A DNA stretch of 64,000 bases, from positions 1 through 64,000 of the forward strand of contig CAUJNA010003831.1 of assembly GCA_963377175.1 (NCBI GenBank). The letters run 5' to 3'. This stretch comes from Effrenium voratum (Eukaryota > Sar > Dinophyceae > Suessiales > Symbiodiniaceae). Under the pieces are notes generated by a model that worked only from the letters and a program-made list of their open reading frames with translations, was not told the origin of the DNA and did not search any database. Below, one piece after another: positions 1 to 10,999 of the stretch. Numbering within the stretch: position 1 is the stretch's first letter; every line of letters starts with the position of its first letter. A program made the position numbers and the translations under genes.

Positions 1-511
1 CAGCCTTTCCTTGAAAAGGAGAATGCGGTGAGGTTTCTTCGTAGCCTTGCTGAGATCTCTTTCGTGGCTGTTTAATAATTTTCAGCATGCCCACGTGGCT
101 TCGCATTTGAGGATGGAAAGGTGTGGTGCGCTTTACATCAAGGATTCAACTGCCAATGGTTGGAGCTTCCGCCCGCGTGCCAGGTGCGAGATCGAGCGAT
201 GCGAGAGGTGCAAATAAATGCCAAATGCCCACACCCCGCAACTTCGATACCAGGAAGGCAAGTGCGCGCGCCAGAGCCTGCCTTCCCACCATTTCCCACC
301 TGCCTTGCTCTGCTTCAGCACTTTCTGCCATCCGACCTGCACGCACCGGAGCTGTCGCGCGTTGTGACGATCGATCGGATCCAACGCCCTAGCGACGCAG
401 CCAGCGCATCCAGCGCATGCCACGCACGTCCAATGTTCGGATGAGGACGCGAAGAGGAGCACGTGGCACAAACCACTGCCCTTCAAATCCTCTTCTGAGG
501 ACAACGAACGC

Positions 512-634
512 CAGGCGCAGCACTTTCGCAAGGTCAAATACAGATTTCGTGGCAGGCGCAGCGCTTTCGCAAGATCAAGTACAAATTTCGTGGCAGGCGC
601 AGCACTTTTGCAAGGCCAAGTACAGGCGTCGCGT
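512..634. repeat. Three tandem copies of a 41-bp unit
   Basis: Copies start at 512, 553 and 594. Each opens with CAGGCGCAGC and continues through a TTTCGCAAG-like stretch and a TACA(G/A)ATTTCGTGG-like end; the third copy diverges at its 3' end. The frames open across it (for example a 211-codon reverse frame at 133-768) look like by-products of this GC-rich repeat, not genes. Confidence 0.8.
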
Positions 635-802
635 TTCGCTCTATCTGCTGGCCCGCAGGCCCTGAAGCAAGCCCTGAGGCGCGGCCTGAAGGTGAAGGGT
701 CCAGGAGTCGTGGCTTGGGGGTGTAAATTAGGGGTAAATTGGTGGTAAAGAGTTATTGCTACAGGCAAGGCTTAAAGTATACCCGCCAAAAAAAAGGTCC
801 GG

Positions 803-1038
803 GTGTTTTTGAATTTCCACCAATGCCTACTTTAGAAACAAGGGGGGGCGTAGACAAGCCGTAGAAAAACCGTAGAAAGGACGTTTTTTTACTTCTCCCG
901 TAGAAGGCACGTTTTTTGGCGTGTTTTTGAATTTCCACCAATGCCTACTTTAGAAACAAGGGGGGGCGTAGACAAGCCGTAGAAAAACCGTAGAAAGGAC
1001 GTTTTTTTACTTCTCCCGTAGAAGGCACGTTTTTTGGC
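803..1038. repeat. Direct tandem duplication, 118-bp period
   Basis: The block from 803 (GTGTTTTTGAATTTCCACC) recurs from 921 with almost no difference. It contains the inner repeats CCGTAGAAA and ACGTTTTTT. A third partial echo (GTAGAAAGGACGTTT) runs to about 1055. The near-identity points to a recent duplication. No gene was recognised. Confidence 0.85.
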
Positions 1039-1354
1039 GTAGAAAGGACGTTTCCCGGCACCTTTTTCGGGGAGCAAAATTACAACAGGAGTTGCTCCAC
1101 ACGCCCCGCGCTGTGATTTCCAACGTCAATGGCAACGAACATCATCTGCTTGGCATCTTGCATGGTAGTAAAATGTGCACTGGTCAGGAAAGGAAGTGTG
1201 TGAAAAGCAGAAAAGGGCTCCAAATGGGGTAAAATGGTCCCAAAAAAGGTGCTTTGCGAACCCGAAAATGTGTTCTACAAATGTGCTTTATCAAGAAGGA
1301 CGTTTTTCCCCGAAAGCATCGCGAAGGGTTCTTTGGAAAAAACGGTTGCCGACT

Positions 1355-1515
1355 ACACAGCTGACTTACGCAGCCTAGCTTACGTAGCGTGACTTCTTCA
1401 AACTGACTTACGCAGCCTGACTTATACACAGCCTGACTCACGCAGCCTGACTTACGCAGCCTAGCTCGCAGCCTGACTGACGCAGCCTAGCTTACGCAGC
1501 CTGACTTACGCAGCC
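1355..1515. repeat. Short tandem repeat built on CTGACTTACGCAGC
   Basis: About ten imperfect units of CTGACTTACGCAGC or TAGCTTACGCAGC follow each other here. It is simple satellite-like DNA directly before the 73-bp array that starts at about 1531. Confidence 0.8.
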
Positions 1516-1530
1516 GCGGGCGCTGGGGGG

Positions 1531-2030
1531 ATGAACCCTCTGCGGGGATCGTGCATGTCGGAGCGCTCTCGCTGTGGCGCCGTGCGAATTTCAAAGCTCG
1601 CCGACGAACCCTCTGCTGCGGGGATCGTGCGTGTCGGAGCGCTCTCGCTGTGGCGCCGTGCAAATTTTCTACGTGGCCTGCGAACCCTCTGCGGAGATTG
1701 TGTGTGTCGGACCGCTCTCGCTGTGGCGCCGTGCAAATTTTCTACGTGGCCCGCGAACCCTCTGCGGAGATTGTGTGTGTCGGAGCGCTCTCGCTGTGGC
1801 GACGTGCGAATTTTCTACGTGGCTAACGAACCCTCTGCGGAGATTGCGCGTGTCGGAGCGCTCTCGCTGTGGCGCCGTGCGAATTTTCGACTTTGCCGAC
1901 GCACCCTCTGCCGTGCGAATTTTTCGACTTTGCCGACGAACCCTCTGCGGAGATTGTGCGTGTCGGAGCGCTCTCGCTGTGGCGCCGTGCGAGTCTCAAA
2001 GCTCGCCGACGAACCCTCTGCGAAGATTGT
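1531..2030. repeat. Tandem array, period about 73-75 bp, seven to eight units
   Basis: Each unit starts GAACCCTCTGCGGAGATTGT and contains TCGGAGCGCTCTCGCTGTGG. Units begin near 1531, 1606, 1682, 1755, 1828, 1901 (shortened), 1938 and 2011. Because the period is not a multiple of three and the unit lacks stops, forward frames stay open through it (the longest to 2232). These open frames are products of the repeat, although translation cannot be excluded. Confidence 0.85.
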
Positions 2031-2520
2031 GTGTGTGTGTGTGCGGACCAACGAAGACACTCTCGTGACCCTGGTGAAGCAGTTGGAGACGTCCAGCTGT
2101 GTACCTGCAATGGTTGTGCAAAGTCGTTTTGGCCCGTTGTTTCTCTCGCTGTGTGTGCTTCATGTTGAACCTTGTAACGTTTTCGACACTAGAGGGAAAC
2201 CGAGTGCATTGCGAGCCGAAACTTACGCATGAAGAACCTTATCCAAGCCGAGACTTACCAGTTGTACTCGAAAGATTAGCGCCCTCCATCTGGAGTTGAA
2301 GTGTGTACACCCCATTCGTGGGGAATCCTTGGGTGTACCCATCGTGTGACCCCGGGCCGACTCTGTCGGAAAATTTGACCTCAACGTGCTTATCATAGAA
2401 CAGCGGAATTTCAGATTTAATCAGGAACGAGGTTTCACTAAAGGGAAGACAGCCGTCAGATCATAGCTAAGTCTCGTGTCTCAGATCCGAATAACCTCTA
2501 CACTGGCCTTTCCAAGTCGA

Positions 2521-3170
2521 GCCAGCAATGCCTTACGTGGCTAGCTTCGTGCTTCCAGCGCTCGCCGGTTCAGCCATTGGCACGGCCGCACCAGCTGCAG
2601 GCACTGGCAGCCGCAGATGCCTGTGCCGAAGACGACTTGGTAGGTATAGGCGGCTGGGCAATCACTTCATCACAAGTGGTTTGGTTTGCTGAAACCTGGA
2701 ACATGCAGGACATACGGGCAGTGTGGCCTTGCCTTGTCAAGCCTGGACAGCGATACATCGCATGTTTCGAAACGCTGGCGCAGTTGGCACTGCTGCAGGC
2801 CACCCATAGCCATATTGGTGGTGGGCACTACTCGTTCAGCATGCCTTCAGGCACTGATAACTCGGCAACGGAAGCAAGCCTTAACAAGTTGTTCACGACT
2901 TCCTGGCCGCTGCAACTCTTCGTGCAGCTCACAGCCTTCTGGGCGCATGCGCGCAACGTGTTGCTGCAGCCCACACATGTTCCAGGCAGGAACAATGATT
3001 GGGCAGACGAGCTAAGCAGAGGTCGGTTAGCCCGATTCAGCCATCGCCCAGAGAGTCGCGTACGCTTCAGCCCTGCAGGCCTTGCACTGTCAGGCAGAGG
3101 CATCCAGCTGTGTCCGATTGATGCGCCCTGGCGCCCGGAACACCTGGCAGCTGCTGCCAGCAGCGTGTAG
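2521..3170 (+). pseudogene. Retroelement remnant: RNase H domain
   Basis: The frame at 2577-3170 is about 60-70% similar by eye to the RNase H end of the larger retroelement at 17.7-18.3 kb. Matching blocks are ADACAED, WFAETW, RYIACFETLAQLAL, MPSGTDN and NKLFTT, and it ends with WADELSRG, the usual end of this domain. The acidic residues expected for RNase H (D in ADACAED, E in CFETLA, D in SGTDN, D in WADELSRG) are all present. No reverse transcriptase lies upstream, so it is a 5'-truncated copy. Unlike the larger copy, this domain is in one frame. Confidence 0.8.
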
Positions 3171-3432
3171 ACAAGCCTTGCTGCCTCCCAACAGGCATTG
3201 CGACCCGACATCGCCCTGGCAGCCAGAATATCTGGCTGCATCTGTCAGCAGCTTCACAGCAAGCCGCTTTGACAAAAATGAGCAGTCCCTGAGCAGCAGA
3301 TGCTCATAAGAATGAGAGTGCAATGTCTTACGACGATTGCCCTGCCAGGTACAACCCCACTCTGAAGGGGGGGTGATGAGGCCGGCGGCCCAGCTGGCTC
3401 GCTTATACCGGGGTTGCCTGAAACACTGAAGG

Positions 3433-3761
3433 GGGGTCAACGCACCTCCTGCTCCAGGCGCATCCGTGCCCTGGAAACAGTGCTACTTTCAGCAATCCCG
3501 GTTAAAAGAACTGCGGCCGTTTCGGACTTGCTTTGTTCTTTTGGGTGGTCTGGTTTGGGTCCAAGATAGGAGCAGTGCAACATGCCTTCACCTTTAAGTT
3601 TCACGGGGGGTCAACGCACCTCCTGCTCCAGGCGCATCCGTGCCCTGGAAGCAGTGCTACTTTCAGCAATCCCGGTTAAAAGAACTGCGGCCGCTTCGGA
3701 CTTGCTTTGTTCTTTTGGGTGGTCTGGTTTGGTCCAAGATAGGAGCAGTGCAACATGCCTT
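3433..3761 (+). repeat. Duplicated ~155-bp leader in front of a gag-like frame
   Basis: Copy 1 covers 3433-3588 and copy 2 covers 3607-3761. They start with GGGGTCAACGCACCTCCTGC and both end ...GCAACATGCCTT. They differ by a few substitutions and one G. Copy 2 runs straight into the gag-like frame. It could be a local duplication of a retroelement leader or two short terminal repeats; the sequence does not decide between these. Confidence 0.85.
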
Positions 3762-4302
3762 AACTGGACTTGATCTTGCCACCCGTGTGTTGCAGAAACC
3801 ACCTTCCTTTTCTGGTGAAGACCCCTCTGGATTCAATTTGTGGAGACATCAATTTATGTCGTGGTTGAGTTTTGCAGATGCTCGGTATGTTGAATTGCTG
3901 AGCCATGTTGAGACCAGCGCAGAATCGCCGCATTTGGTTGATGCAACGGAGGAGGTGAAGGATTTGGGAATCAAACTTCATGGTATCTTGACATCGTATT
4001 TGAGAGGTGCCCCACTTCACCTGACACGAGTAAATACGCATGAGAGAAATGGGTTTCGTGTTTGGAAACAGCTTTGTGAGCAGTTTATGCCGGCCAGCAA
4101 GCAGCGCTCTTTGGGATTGGCGCAGGCTTTAGCAACCTTTCCTCCACTGCCGAAAAACAAGCCATTTTTGGAAAGCATTTTGCAGTTGGAAAATCTTGCA
4201 GAGCAGTATCAGGCTGCCAGCGGTCAAGAGTATCCACAGGACCTGCTTATCGATTTGAGCACGCCGAAAGGGGGCCTGGTTGCAGGACGTGATAAAAAAT
4301 GA
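3640..4302 (+). pseudogene. Copia-like gag fragment
   Basis: The frame encodes PPSFSGEDPSGFNLWRHQFM, then LTSYLRGAP, ERNGFRVWKQL and KQRSLGLAQAL. This is the order seen in the first ~170 residues of Ty1/copia-type gag polyproteins that are abundant in dinoflagellates. The match rests on recalled family pattern, not a search. The frame stops at 4302 just after YPQDLLIDL, before the part where gag normally continues; another frame (LQDVIKNDDDLTVVLRRLK) may carry a little more. No protease, integrase or reverse transcriptase follows, so it is a 3'-truncated remnant. The duplicated leader lies directly upstream. Confidence 0.6.
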
Positions 4303-5980
4303 TGACGATCTGACTGTAGTTCTGCGGAGACTAAAGTTGCATACGATCTTCGTGCTTGCGCTATATCGACCAAACATTCACTCAGTTTCAGGCAAGGGCG
4401 TGAAGTTGGACAGGCGCACGAGCGGAGTCAGAGCAGAGCCAAGGCGGAGTGGAGGACTTACAACATTTCAGCACAGCAGCATGTTAAACTCCACCCAAGT
4501 CTGCTGCCCACAAGCCGTTTACACAAAACAATGAAAAACAACAATAACAGACGCCGAAAAAACACAATCGCCAAATACAAACACATCTGATGTTCAACAA
4601 AACAGCTCAAATGAAAAACAAGCAAATGACAATTCAAAGAAAGCATGAAGATGCAAGCTAAGACTACCAGAGAATCCAATTAAAATAAAGGTGATATGTT
4701 TTTATGGCCGGAACGTTTTGCAGCCAAGTCCACCCAGACGAATTCCATAATTACAGGCAAGGCACACGCAGGCGCAACGAGGGGCAAACACGGCTTTGCC
4801 ATGTGTTAGCGTAATAGAAGTGATGAAAGAGATGACAGACAGCAGCGGCGCTGCTGGCCTTCTACGGGGCAATCGCGGGAGCTGCTCTACAGTAGCCGCA
4901 GCGCTGCGCCGAGATCGCACAAGTGGCTACTGCCGCCCTTTCAGATTTGCCGGACGTAGATAACACACAGCAGCTGCTACCAAGGAAACTGCTCTGCTGC
5001 GCCCCACCATGCCTGCCACCAGTGCTTGCATGGGCGACAGCAAAATACTTGCCGCGACTGCGGCGGCGCGTCGATCTGCTTGCACGGGATTTGCACGCAT
5101 GATCGTCAGAAGCACCTTTGCCGAGACTGCGGCGGCGCGTCGGTCTGCGGCACCTTAGCCGGCGTTGACGCTGCTGTCCAAGTTCTTTCCTTCAGCACTA
5201 TCGCGTCTGTCGGCAACGTGCAGACTGCATGTAGCATTCTTTTTGCACCGTTATCGATTGTCACCTTGATGCGCATCGCTTCTCTTCAAGGCATGCCTAC
5301 TCATCGTCGGCCGAAATTTTGGCAGAAGGTCGAGGGAGACCACCACCCACTTAAACGCCTTGCCGATCGACTGCGTGCCGCAATGGGGGGTCTTTTTTCC
5401 CGAACGCCCAAGCGAAGGCGACGAAGGGGCCCCAGGCTTGGACGTTGGTGATCAGGCAACCCAGAGTCACGGGCATTGCTGCTTGGACTTGTTTTTTTCT
5501 GGACACCTTCAGAAAAAGGTGATGGCGACGAGCAAAGTCCGAGAGCCAAAAGAAGACCATGTGGCGTCTGGGCGAGGTGCGCACCAACCACAAAGGAGGC
5601 AAGTTTCTGCGCCGAGCCGTTGTTTTGGAGCAGCTCCGAGCCTTTGGATATTCCGGGAGCCCAGCAGTGCCTTCGACAAGAGCAGAGACTTTCCGTCTGT
5701 TGGCCGTACAGCAGCGACTGGTTTCGGTCATCAGGAAGCCCGCGACGGCGACCGGCTGCTCAAAGCCAAGCTCTCGCGGGATGCCCTGTTTTGGTCCGAC
5801 GGCGAGCTTGTGGACCGTCCGACCCTGGCATGCAGCTCTGCTCGAGTCAAGGTGCGAACTTTCTGGATGATGAGCGACGGACCTGCGTATGCAGGGTCCT
5901 CGAGTGCCCGCTGTTACCTTGGAAGAAAATAAGGAGCAAGAGCAGCTTTCCAACTGCCTAAAAGAATCATGGCAGACAGA
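4303..5980. other. No recognised gene
   Basis: A short imperfect repeat (CGACTGCGGCGGCGCGTC at about 5048 and GAGACTGCGGCGGCGCGTCG at about 5122) lies in the middle. Several overlapping forward frames at 5360-5961 are open, but none shows a motif or a codon pattern clearly better than the others. They may be old coding sequence, but this is not supported. Confidence 0.4.
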
Positions 5981-5988
5981 GCCTGGAA

Positions 5989-6240
5989 TAAAGGCAGTTT
6001 GTCAACAGGTTCGCGGAGGAGTTCCAGATGCACTTTCCGTGGGCTCAAGTGAGCTTTGTGGATGGACAGGTCTCCATAGAGGCGCCCGACCGAACGGTGC
6101 TGATCGAGGCAAGAAGCTCGCGGGATCTCCCGAGCCCTCTCGCGCCCGAGGTGCCGGTGCTGCTGCGGCTGAACATGACAGAGCGCGGCGGTGTGTTCAC
6201 GAACGACGCAGGGCACTGGTCAATAAATTGGGTTAAGCAG
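5989..6240 (+). CDS. Coding-looking block of unknown function
   Basis: The frame holding the ATG at 6028 reads FAEEFQMHFPWAQVSFVDGQ, then APDRTVLIEARSSRDL and GGVFTNDAGHWSINWV. Residue use is balanced and third positions are GC-rich, unlike the flanks. The frame stays open to 6342, but its character is lost after about 6245, where a T-rich tract begins; that may be an exon end. No domain was recognised. It may be one exon of an unidentified gene or part of a mobile element. Confidence 0.35.
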
Positions 6241-6244
6241 GTCC

Positions 6245-8060
6245 ATGGTGCCGAGCGGTTGCCATGGACGCGCTTTTTTGTTTTTCTTCATGTTTTTTTT
6301 CCCGCGGACAGGTTTCCAGCGGCGCGAGGTTGCAGGAGGTGATGCTGGGGCCGGTTTGCCGATTGTGCAGGAGTTGCCGGGGTGCCAGGAGCGCGCGCTG
6401 CGGAACAAAAGGGCAGAAGCATGTGGCCCAGGTTTTTGTTTGCAATGCGCGGTTGATTCGTAGCTGCCAAGGAGCCTCGGAGTGCGCTTTTGGGCTCTCC
6501 GCTGTCATGGTGGGGGCGAGCTGTGGTGACGTTTCATTTTTTAGCGTTTTTTTTCTTCGATTTGCATGTGCCATATTTTCACAGATTTGTGCACAGATGC
6601 GTGAGTTGACATTTGTCATGTAAGAGCTGCCGCAGAGGCTGAGGCTGACGATGCATTTGGTAGGAGCTCCATGTTTTTGGTTTGGCGCTGCGGCAAGCGC
6701 AGGTGCAGTTGCAAGCGCAACAAGGCGCATTTGGAAAGCCCTTTTTGCCTCCCCTTTGAAACACGGAATATATTTGTTTTTGTTCTAGATTGGCAACAGT
6801 GAGCGCGTGTCCGGGAAACAGCGCGAAAGTTTTTTGGCTGGACAATGCTGGTGGTGCTGTCCCCAAGATTGCTGTTGTTGGAACTGGGCAGGTGTGTGCA
6901 GGTGTTCAGGCAACCTGGGTTTTTCAAGATCCTTCCCGGTTTCATTATGCTGTCGTCCACATGCCAGGGCCCGCGTCCCATCATTGAGTTTGTGCCAGGT
7001 CCTTCTTCCCAAGGCTCCCCCAAGTTTTGCAGGTGTCCTGAGCCGTGCCCCTTGTAACGGATCGACGAGTGCATCGGCCAGAGGTTGGACCTCGTTGTCG
7101 CTGCTTACACATCACGCTATTTTTTAACATTTTTTTGAGACCTGCCAGCTGCTGCTACGTCTTGGGGCTGATGTTGCAGGAGCGGCAGCTGGCAGGGGAG
7201 TGATTATTGTTTTTGAGAAGCGGGCGCTGAGCAAGCGCGGTGTGCTGAACGGGCAGGGTGCCGAACAAGCGCCAACAGAAGGAGTAAGAAATGAAATGTG
7301 GGGCAGCAACGCATCAAGCAGGGTGCTGTGGGTTGGGGCAGGGAAGCATCAAGCGAGTTTGGGGCAGCGTCTCATCAAGCTGTGCAAGCCACATGCCGTC
7401 AACTTATGTCCGAGTCAGTCAGCTTTGTGTCCGGTTCATATTCACGAGTTTTCATGGAGGAAGGAGGCTCATCGAATGGGTTTGGTGCAGGGCTTCACTA
7501 AGCAGGGTACGTTTGGGAAAGTCTTGGGAGCGCTTCGGGGGCGAGAATTAGTTGCGGGAGCGGGCATGCGTTTTGGGACTGCCGGGGGTTTGGGGCAGGG
7601 CCTCGTCAAGGTGCCAGCTCCCAGCAAGCGTGGGCCGCTTGCGGGTTTTCATGTTTCGCATTTTTGGGCGGTGTCTCGAACTTCTTGCGTGTCGTGCGTC
7701 CTTCCCGTTCTTGCTCGCATTTTCTTGCAATGCAGAACGAACTGTGCAATCCATTTGCCAGGCTATTCGTGCTTGTTGCGTGGCATATCTTGCTGCTGAC
7801 TTCCTCTATAAAGCCAGGTAGTTGCTTTCCTCTAACGTATTATAAGACCTTCCTCATTGCGTCCACAGCTTTGTCTTTAAAGTTTCCCTCGGCTGGGCTT
7901 TCGCTTAGCGGGCAAATGTGCATCCAAAGACTGGTGGCCTTTTGGCGGGGGGTTTGCCTTGGGGACTGGTCCTGTTTCGATTTTATGGCTAGTTGCGGCC
8001 TGGTCCTGGGGTCTGGGAAGCAGAATGCGGGTTGAATAAAATGGAGTGATCAGCGTTTCT
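6245..8060. other. No recognised gene
   Basis: T-rich tracts, CAGCTGC-type short repeats and scattered open frames occur here (for example forward frame 7200-7799). None contains a motif that could be tied to a family, and their residue composition is poor. Nothing more is supported. Confidence 0.4.
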
Positions 8061-8066
8061 CCGCCG

Positions 8067-8076
8067 TTGGCTCAAG
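8067..8076 (+). other. Possible relic of the dinoflagellate spliced leader
   Basis: TTGGCTCAAG equals the last ten bases of the 22-nt dinoflagellate spliced leader and is preceded by CCGCCG, which partly resembles the leader's CCG start. It lies about 33 bases before an in-frame ATG (8109) of the ATPase gene. Genes that were reverse-copied from mature mRNA often keep such a relic. Ten bases can match by chance, so this is only suggestive; the two introns in the gene argue against a simple retrocopy unless they were gained later. Confidence 0.3.
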
Positions 8077-8108
8077 TTGAGAACAAGAGAACAGTTCAGA
8101 TCTATGGA

Positions 8109-9781
8109 ATGTTGAAGGCAGTTCCGGAAGCATCAGCCATCCGCACCTCAGGTTTTGACATGCACCAGAAAAAACAATTGCAATTGCCCAGGATCATGGC
8201 TTGCAAACGCAGCGCCTCAGCTCGCTACAGGCGCCTTGCGGTCGCTTTGCCTTTCCTCTTGGTCTTCGGCTTCCACGGCGTGACCTTCAACATCCCAAAG
8301 CGCATGCATGAAGTTGCCCAAGACAAGGGCATCAGTGACATTGAATACTTGCAAGGGGTCAGCGCGGCAGCAGAGTCTTACAAAAAGAGCGACCAGATTG
8401 CTGGACGAACTGGCTTCATCAAAGCACTGCAGAAGGCCTGAGCTCCTTGTTTTTGCTGAGCACAAAGTAAGCTTGTGTTGTTTGGTGGTGACCTTCTCGC
8501 AAAACCCTGGTCAGGCCATGCAAAAATCGGGCTTGTACCTTGTCATTGGAGGCAAGTCCCTTGGCAAGACCAAGATTATGCAAAAGATGGATCAAGTTGT
8601 CGCCGCTTACTCCCCGTTGCTCTACGTCAACATGCGCCACCCACCCCAGCCCGAGTCAACGGATGCTTTGGAATGCCTTCAAGCCAAAGTGCAAAGAATG
8701 TGCCCCCTTGGGCGGGGAAAGTGGCTGACGTCATGATTGCCCTTGCTCGAGTAGTTGGCAAGGAGAGCTTGAAGAAGGGTGATGCGGAGGGTGGAGTGGA
8801 ACTTGCTTTTTCCGAATTGCTGAATGTGCCCAAGCCGCAAGAGTTTCTCTGGGCTTTTGTTGATGCGGCAGTTGCAATGAAACAGATCCCGACAATGATC
8901 ATCGACGAAGCCAACATTGCTTTTCCGAACACGAATGGCAATGGAGACAGCAAATCCAAGAGGGAAGCAGCCTCACGGGCCCTTGTCACCTTTGTGGCAA
9001 TGACAAAGGAAAGCTGCAAGGCTTGCGTCATCTTGCCTGCCGCCGATTTCGCCTTCCCACGGGGCCTAGAAACACTTGGTTTGAACAAGTTCGATGTCCT
9101 TCAGACAATCGTGATTCCGGAGGTTGAAAGGGAGCCAATGCTGGCTTTGCTGACAGAGTGGGGTTTGCCTCGGGATGTGGCGGAGGAGCGTTTTTGGGGT
9201 TTTTGGTTGACGTAGGCTTGCTTGCGTGTGCGCATCACAAGTTAGTTCTGACACGAACGGCAATACAAACACGCACGTACCAAAAAACAACGGATGTTCG
9301 AGGTCGATGCCAGAGTTTGTTTCACTCGCGTTGCCAGGAGTTCTACATGATCTTCGGCGGCAACATACTTCTCTGCCAGCAGGCAATCGATAAGCTTCTT
9401 GAGCAGTTCGAGCTTGGTGCAGAAGACTCCTTCGACCCCTTCAGCGTCCGAGGTACAGACGGGCTGGCTGGTTTGGCCAAAGACCCGCTCACCCGTGAAC
9501 ACTTGGAGAACCTTGCGCGACAGGGGTGGTCCCCCATCGAGGAAGGCAGCGCAGACGGGGAGACGGAGAGCCAGAAGGGCGCCCGCATCATCGCCAAGAA
9601 GAACTTCGGCGGCGTCATCAACAGAGAGACGACCACCTTTTTGGACCAAGACTTGAAGGATGACATGTTCAGCAACAGAAGCACGACGCAGGTGCTCATC
9701 CCGGCCACAAGCTACCTGCGCAACTGTATCAAGGTTTACGTTGAAGCATGTGAGCCCAGCAGCTTGGAAGCAATGTGCTGA
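8109..9781 (+). CDS. P-loop ATPase, dinoflagellate-expanded family; two introns, one frameshift
   Basis: Exons: 8109 (or ATG 8196)-8435, 8515-9185 and 9338-9781. Exon 1 has a hydrophobic segment (LAVALPFLLVFGF) that could anchor or export the protein. Exon 2 carries a Walker A motif GGKSLGKT (8548-8571) and a Walker B-like IIDEAN with D-E at 8904-8909. Exon 3 carries FGGNILLCQQAIDKLLEQ and ends at a stop at 9779. The introns are 79 and 152 bp, start GC and GA, end AG, and are flanked by the 5-bp repeats AGGCC and AGGAG. A one-base deletion near 8690-8705 breaks exon 2 between QAKVQR and PWAGKVADVMIALA, so the copy is either a pseudogene or contains a sequence error. The family assignment is from recalled pattern; the cellular role is unknown. 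Confidence 0.75.
8436..8514 (+). other. Small intron, GC-AG, flanked by AGGCC
   Basis: AGGCC occurs at 8434-8438 and again at 8513-8517. Removing one copy plus the 79 bp between them joins KALQK to AMQKSGLYLVIGGK in frame; without removal the frame stops at 8439. The donor reads GC. Confidence 0.75.
9186..9337 (+). other. Small intron, GA-AG, flanked by AGGAG
   Basis: AGGAG occurs at 9184-9188 and 9336-9340. Removing 152 bp joins LPRDVAEE to FYMIFGGNILL; unspliced, the frame stops at 9215. The donor reads GA, a non-canonical type already known from Symbiodinium genes. Confidence 0.75.
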
Positions 9782-10210
9782 ACACGCCTTTCTTGGAGTT
9801 CGAGACGGCTCCATGCACATTGCACCGACTCAGTTTGGGCCTGTTGACCTCGCAAGGACTAGAATCTGCAAGAAATACATGCATGTCTGTGTTTGGTTTC
9901 CTTCTCGTATGGTCTCTCTTTCAATTGCCGCACCCCAATTTGCAAAGCAAATGGGATTTGCAGCGGTCCTCAAGCGTTGCTTTCCTCACTTTTGTTTTGT
10001 GGACCACTGCCGGGTAGGTTGCCCTTGAATAGCTGCAAGCAAAGCTGGGCCGATCATGTTCTTTTCAAGCAAATAGTGTCTCAAAGCTCAAAGTAGATTT
10101 CCCCTACAATCCATGCGCTGGATCATTCATTTGGCGCTGTCAGACCAACCTACACATCATTTCTTGCCAGTTCTTGTACTTCCCCCTTGGATTGGACTGT
10201 TGCTTTCTAG

Positions 10211-10860
10211 TTGGATGTGTTCAAGCTTGATTTTGGAGCTTATCCAGTTTCAGGGCCAGTGGAAACCAATAGGATTGCCGCCTGCAAGGCAGTGCTGCCT
10301 CGCAACCATCCGCTGCGGTGTGGGTCTGTCAGCTGGGAAGCCCTGCCTGGGCCTTACCAGCATGTGCGGTTTTGCCTGCCCTGCGTTCATGTTCAAAAAA
10401 AGCTGTCAAAGGGTCGACTGAACCGGATTGCAGTGCTTGTGCGTTGCAAGGACGGCAAGGAGCCTGAGACCATTGGCAGCGCGTTCAAAATCACTGCTAG
10501 TGTTTTAGATGCCTACGCCTCAGCTGCGCCACTTTGCAAAGGATCTCCTTCAGCTTTGTTTTGCCTTCGGAAATGCTGCTTGACGCTTCTTGGGGATGTC
10601 AGGTGGATGACTTGAAGAAGGCCCCGCGCTTGCAAGGGCTCAAGCCGAATTTCGCTCATCCTGTCTTGCGAGCTGTTTGCAGAAGGGCGATGACAAAGAT
10701 GGAGGGCTTGAGTGATTTCAACGCTGCGCATTGCTTGAGGCTATCAAGCAGGAGAACCCAAATACTGTATTCTGCGATGCCCATCAACTCGACATTTACA
10801 GCAAAGAGGAGAGCTTTGCAGGCCAAAAAACAACCCATTTGTTCCATTCCCCACACCTCA
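10211..10860 (+). CDS. Coding-looking block of unknown function, frame-broken
   Basis: Frame 10211 onward reads LDFGAYPVSGPVETNRIAAC and later SKGRLNRIAVLVRCKDGKEP. Around 10565-10735 another frame reads SEMLLDASWGCQVDDLKKAP and later VCRRAMTKMEGLSDFNA. From about 10735 a third frame reads EAIKQENPNTVFCDAHQLDI. The three blocks follow in order and look like parts of one protein split by introns or frameshifts. AG|G-type junctions are possible but were not resolved. It lies 430 bp after the ATPase gene, and whether it belongs to it is unclear. No family recognised. Confidence 0.35.
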
Positions 10861-10999
10861 CCCCTTGCCGTCTCTCAGCTGGACTTTGCAGGACGGCCGC
10901 TGGGTCAAAGAAGCAAGGATGTCAGCAAGTTTGCGCGAGACAGATGAGCCTCGCGCTTGGTTCCGATGCCTTTCAACTTAGGGTTGCGCCGTTGCCCAG

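Noticed and set aside
133..768. 211-codon reverse-strand open frame
   Set aside because: It crosses the 41-bp tandem repeat, has a Cys/Arg/Ala-rich composition without motifs, and several other frames are open over the same bases.
7200..7799. 199-codon forward frame
   Set aside because: No motif, no exon-like borders and poor composition; treated as chance.
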